Below, piece by piece: positions 4,707-7,320 of a DNA stretch of 7,320 nucleotides. Source of the stretch: Reyranella sp. (GTDB taxonomy: Bacteria > Pseudomonadota > Alphaproteobacteria > Reyranellales > Reyranellaceae); the NCBI GenBank assembly GCA_030679805.1, contig JAUXST010000122.1, forward strand, positions 1 to 7,320, given 5' to 3'. Under the pieces are notes generated by a model. The model was not told where the DNA came from and ran no database searches. It saw only the letters and a program-made list of their open reading frames with translations. Position 1 is the first letter of the stretch, and the number at the start of each line of letters is the position of its first letter. The translations under genes were made by a program, and so were the position numbers.

Positions 4707-5750
4707 ATGCAAAACCGTTTCATCGACCTCTACAGCGACACCAAGACCAAGCCCTCGCCCGGCATGCGGAAAGCCATGGCCGACGCCGAAGTGGGCGACG
4801 AGCAGAAATTCGAGGACCCGACCGTCAACCGCCTGCGCGAGCGCGTCTGCGAGCTTCTGGGCAAGGAAGACGCGGTTTTCCTGCCGAGCGGCACCATGGG
4901 CAACCAGATTGCCATCCGCGTGCATTGCCGGCTGGGCGACGAGGTGATCGCCGACCGGACCGCGCACATCATCAATGCCGAGGCCGGCGGCACGGCCGCC
5001 AATGCCGGCGTCATGATCCGCATGGTCGACGGTCCCAACGGCGTCTTCACCGGCGCGCAGGTGCGCGACGCCCTGCGCGATCCCAACAGCCGCAACGCGC
5101 CGCGCTCGCGTCTGGTGTCGATCGAGAACACCTCCAACGGCGGCTGCGGCACGGTCTGGCCGCTCGCCACCATGCAGGGCGTGACCAAGGTGGCGCGCGA
5201 GGCCGGCCTCAGCGTCCATATGGACGGCGCACGGCTCTGTAACGCCGCCGTAAAGTCCGGCACCAAGGCCAGCGACTATGCAGCCTGCGTCGACTCGCTC
5301 TGGCTCGACTATACCAAGGGCCTGGGCGCACCGGTCGGCGCAAGCCTCGCCGGCTCGAAGGACTTCATCAAGGAAGCCTGGCGCCAGAAGCAGATGCTGG
5401 GCGGCTCGATGCGCCAGTCCGGCATGATCGCCGCCGCCGCCCTCTATGCCCTCGAGCACAACTGGGATCGTCTCGCCGAGGACCACGACAACGCGCGCCA
5501 TCTCTCCGAGGGCATTGCCAACATCAAGGGCCTGAAAATCGACGTGCCGCGCATGGAGACCAACCTGGTCTTCTTCGAGGTGACCAAACCCGGCTGGACA
5601 CCGGCCAAGCTGGTCGAGGCCTGCAGGGAACGCGGCGTCGGCATGGGCACCGCCGCCGGCAACCGCATCCGCGCCGTCACCCATCTCGACGTCAACCGTG
5701 CCGAGATCGACACTGCACTCAAGGTCATCAGCGACGCGCTGGCAGCATAG
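4707..5750 (+). CDS. Threonine aldolase family PLP-dependent lyase
   Basis: Fold-type I PLP enzyme of 347 residues, close to the family norm; it cleaves beta-hydroxy amino acids such as threonine or allo-threonine to glycine and an aldehyde. Visible motifs: N-terminal DLYSDTKTKPSPGM, EDPTVNRL (36-43), phosphate-binding SGTMGNQ (61-67), H87 in the ring-stacking 'RTAHIINAEAGG', HMDGARL (171-177) with the PLP-nitrogen Asp, the Schiff-base lysine K204 in DYTKGLGAPVG, MLGGSMRQ, and RAVTHLDV with carboxylate-binding R322. An oddity is ENTSN (140-144), where E. coli LtaE and many relatives have ENTHN, so the second active-site histidine is a serine (S143). The ATG at 4707 has AGGAG 13 bases upstream, a rather long spacing, but no better in-frame start exists. 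The next gene begins 6 bases after the stop, so they form a likely operon. Threonine aldolase is probable; another beta-hydroxy amino acid as substrate is possible. Confidence 0.92.
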   Translation: MQNRFIDLYSDTKTKPSPGMRKAMADAEVGDEQKFEDPTVNRLRERVCELLGKEDAVFLPSGTMGNQIAIRVHCRLGDEVIADRTAHIINAEAGGTAANAGVMIRMVDGPNGVFTGAQVRDALRDPNSRNAPRSRLVSIENTSNGGCGTVWPLATMQGVTKVAREAGLSVHMDGARLCNAAVKSGTKASDYAACVDSLWLDYTKGLGAPVGASLAGSKDFIKEAWRQKQMLGGSMRQSGMIAAAALYALEHNWDRLAEDHDNARHLSEGIANIKGLKIDVPRMETNLVFFEVTKPGWTPAKLVEACRERGVGMGTAAGNRIRAVTHLDVNRAEIDTALKVISDALAA

Positions 5751-5756
5751 CCTCCC

Positions 5757-7320
5757 ATGAATGCGCCGCCAAAGCTCGGCCAATCGATCGCACGGCGCGA
5801 GGATCGGCGGTTCCTGATCGGCAAGGGGCGCTACGCTGACGACACGGCGCCAGCCGACGCGCTCGCCGTGCTGTTCGTGCGCTCGCTGCATGCGCACGCC
5901 CGGATCGCCGGTATCGACAGGGAGGCCGCACTCGCTTCGCCGGGCGTCGTCGCGGTCTACAGCGCCGAGGACACCGCGGCCGATAAGCTCGGCCACCTGC
6001 CCGCCATCAGCGAGATCAAGGACGCGGCCGGCAACCGCCATCGCGAGCCGGCGCATCTGCCGATGGCGGTCGGCAAGGTGCGGCACGTCGGCGATATCGT
6101 CGCCATGATCGTGGCCAGCACGCTCGACCAGGCGCGCGATGCCGCCGACGCGCTGGTCGTCGACTATGAGGAACTGCCCGCCGTCGTGACGGTGACCCAG
6201 GCGCTCGCTTCAGGGGCGGCGCTGGTCCATGACGACGTGCCGGGCAACCTGATGTGCCGCTGGGGCAAGGGGGATGCCGCCGCGACGGAGGCCGCTTTCG
6301 CCAAAGCAGCCCACGTCTCGACCCTCACGATCCGTTCGCCGCGCCAGATCGTGCACTACATGGAGACCCGCGCCGCCTGGTCGGCCTACGACGCCGGTGC
6401 CGATCTCGTCACCGTCACCTTCGGCTCGCAGGGCGTGCAGATCCCGCACCGGCTGATGTGCGAGCGCATCCTCAATGTGGCCAAGGACAAGCTGCGCCTG
6501 ATCACCGAGGACGTGGGCGGCGGCTTCGGGCCCAAGTATCCGATCTATGCCGAACCGACGCTGATTGCCTGGGCGACGCGCAAGCTCGGGCGCGGCCTGC
6601 GCTGGACCGCCGACCGCGCCGAACTCGCCCTGGCCGACAGCCATTCGCGCGACCTCGTGGCGACCGGCGAACTCGCCCTCGATGCCGCTGGCAGGTTCCT
6701 GGCCGTGCGCGTAAAAGCCCAGGCCAACTACGGCGCCTATGTCTCGATGTTCGCGCCGACCATCGCGACCACGGGCATGGCCAAGGTGATCTCCGGCCTC
6801 TACCGCATTCCCGCGATCCGGCTGGACTTCGACTGCGCCTTCACCAACACCGTGCCGGTCGATGCGATCCGCGGCGCCGGCAAGCCCGAGGCCCTGTTCC
6901 TGCTGGAACGGCTGGTCGATATCGCCGCCCACGAGACCGGGCGTTCGCCGATCGAGCTGCGCCGGCTCAATCTGCTGCGGCCCGAGGACATGCCGTACGC
7001 GGCGGCGAGCGGCTACACCTACGACGCGGCCGACTGCGTCAGGCTTTTCGAGACGGCCTTGCGCCATGCCGATGCCACGGGCTTCGAGGCTCGGCGCACG
7101 GCGAGCGAGCGTGTGGGTAAGCGCCGTGGCCTTGGTCTCTCCTGCCATCTGCACGGCACCGGCGGCATCGCCGACGAGCATGTCGTGGTCCAGGTCGAGC
7201 CCGACCGACTGGTGGCGCGGCTCGGCACGCAAAGCCAGGGCCAGGGCCACGAGACGATCTTCGCCCAGATGCTGTCGTCGGCGCTTGGCGTGCCGGTCGA
7301 GCGCATCAACATCCTGCAGG
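5757..7320 (+). CDS. Xanthine dehydrogenase family molybdopterin-binding (large) subunit, partial at window end
   Basis: Large subunit of a molybdenum hydroxylase, which oxidises an aldehyde or N-heterocycle using water and a Mo-molybdopterin cytosine dinucleotide-type cofactor. The frame is open from the ATG at 5757 through base 7320: 521 codons of a family usually around 750-800 residues. The N-terminus is canonical (REDRRFLIGKGRYADD, then RSLHAHARI, GDIVAMIVA and VDYEELPAVV). The cofactor-binding part shows DVGGGFGPK (252-260), an active-site loop DAIRGAGKPEA (369-379) and GTQSQGQGHET (490-500). The loop is not the VAYRCSFR of CO dehydrogenase CoxL, so CO oxidation is unlikely. I371 and K376 replace the Tyr and Arg of the common AYRGAGRPE, and MET (202-204) replaces the usual MEP. 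The catalytic Glu region lies beyond the window. No iron-sulfur or FAD subunit gene precedes it. The start follows the aldolase stop by 6 bases with no clear Shine-Dalgarno, suggesting translational coupling. Confidence 0.93.
   Translation, partial: MNAPPKLGQSIARREDRRFLIGKGRYADDTAPADALAVLFVRSLHAHARIAGIDREAALASPGVVAVYSAEDTAADKLGHLPAISEIKDAAGNRHREPAHLPMAVGKVRHVGDIVAMIVASTLDQARDAADALVVDYEELPAVVTVTQALASGAALVHDDVPGNLMCRWGKGDAAATEAAFAKAAHVSTLTIRSPRQIVHYMETRAAWSAYDAGADLVTVTFGSQGVQIPHRLMCERILNVAKDKLRLITEDVGGGFGPKYPIYAEPTLIAWATRKLGRGLRWTADRAELALADSHSRDLVATGELALDAAGRFLAVRVKAQANYGAYVSMFAPTIATTGMAKVISGLYRIPAIRLDFDCAFTNTVPVDAIRGAGKPEALFLLERLVDIAAHETGRSPIELRRLNLLRPEDMPYAAASGYTYDAADCVRLFETALRHADATGFEARRTASERVGKRRGLGLSCHLHGTGGIADEHVVVQVEPDRLVARLGTQSQGQGHETIFAQMLSSALGVPVERINILQ

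Noticed and set aside
4677..6086. Minus-strand reading frame of 469 codons
   Set aside because: It is antisense to the whole threonine aldolase gene and the start of the molybdenum hydroxylase, both of which have full motif support.
6210..7250. Minus-strand frame of 346 codons and plus-strand frame at 6254-7120
   Set aside because: Both are shadows of the molybdenum hydroxylase gene, whose true frame is open to the window edge and carries all family motifs.
5757..7320. Carbon monoxide dehydrogenase large subunit (CoxL) call
   Set aside because: The active-site loop is AIRGAGK, not VAYRCSFR with the catalytic cysteine, and no coxM or coxS gene is visible.
1..7320. Mobile elements, CRISPR arrays, tRNA or rRNA genes, defence systems
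   Set aside because: No transposase, terminal inverted repeats, regularly spaced repeats or RNA gene signatures were seen; the only repeat is the two-copy duplication.

Overview
This is a high-GC chromosomal window with strongly G/C-ending codons and mostly small or divergent intergenic gaps. The gene content (TetR/P450 pair, crotonase, threonine aldolase, molybdenum hydroxylase, small secreted proteins) suggests a metabolically versatile alphaproteobacterium of the Rhodospirillales or Rhizobiales type. That placement is inference; no rRNA or other phylogenetic marker is present. No tRNA, rRNA, insertion sequence or CRISPR array was found, and no gene-free stretch reaches 300 bases.

Layout. 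Left (6-2822): a TetR-family regulator on the minus strand is divergent from a cytochrome P450 and a medium-chain NAD(P)H:quinone oxidoreductase-like gene that overlap by 4 bases (ATGA) as an operon. The short gap between regulator and P450 holds an 18-base inverted repeat, a likely operator controlling both directions. Middle (2823-3663): two small minus-strand genes encode paralogous exported proteins of 121 and 118 residues, about 60% identical, each with two conserved cysteines. They arose by tandem duplication, and the second copy still carries a decayed piece of the oxidoreductase gene's 3' end. Right-middle (3822-4652): a minus-strand crotonase-fold enzyme that lacks both classical hydratase glutamates. 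Right (4707-7320): a divergent plus-strand pair, a PLP-dependent threonine aldolase-like enzyme followed 6 bases later by the large, molybdopterin-binding subunit of a xanthine dehydrogenase-family enzyme. This last gene is open at the window edge: 521 codons are visible, with no stop.

How the genes may work together. The TetR regulator probably represses the P450-oxidoreductase operon and itself. The operator and the regulator's C-terminus hint at an acyl-CoA-like ligand, so the operon may oxidise a lipid- or terpenoid-like substrate. The small exported proteins look unrelated to these cytoplasmic enzymes and have no assigned function; they are the best candidates here for something undescribed. 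The threonine aldolase and molybdenum hydroxylase are probably co-transcribed, but a shared pathway cannot be read from the sequence.
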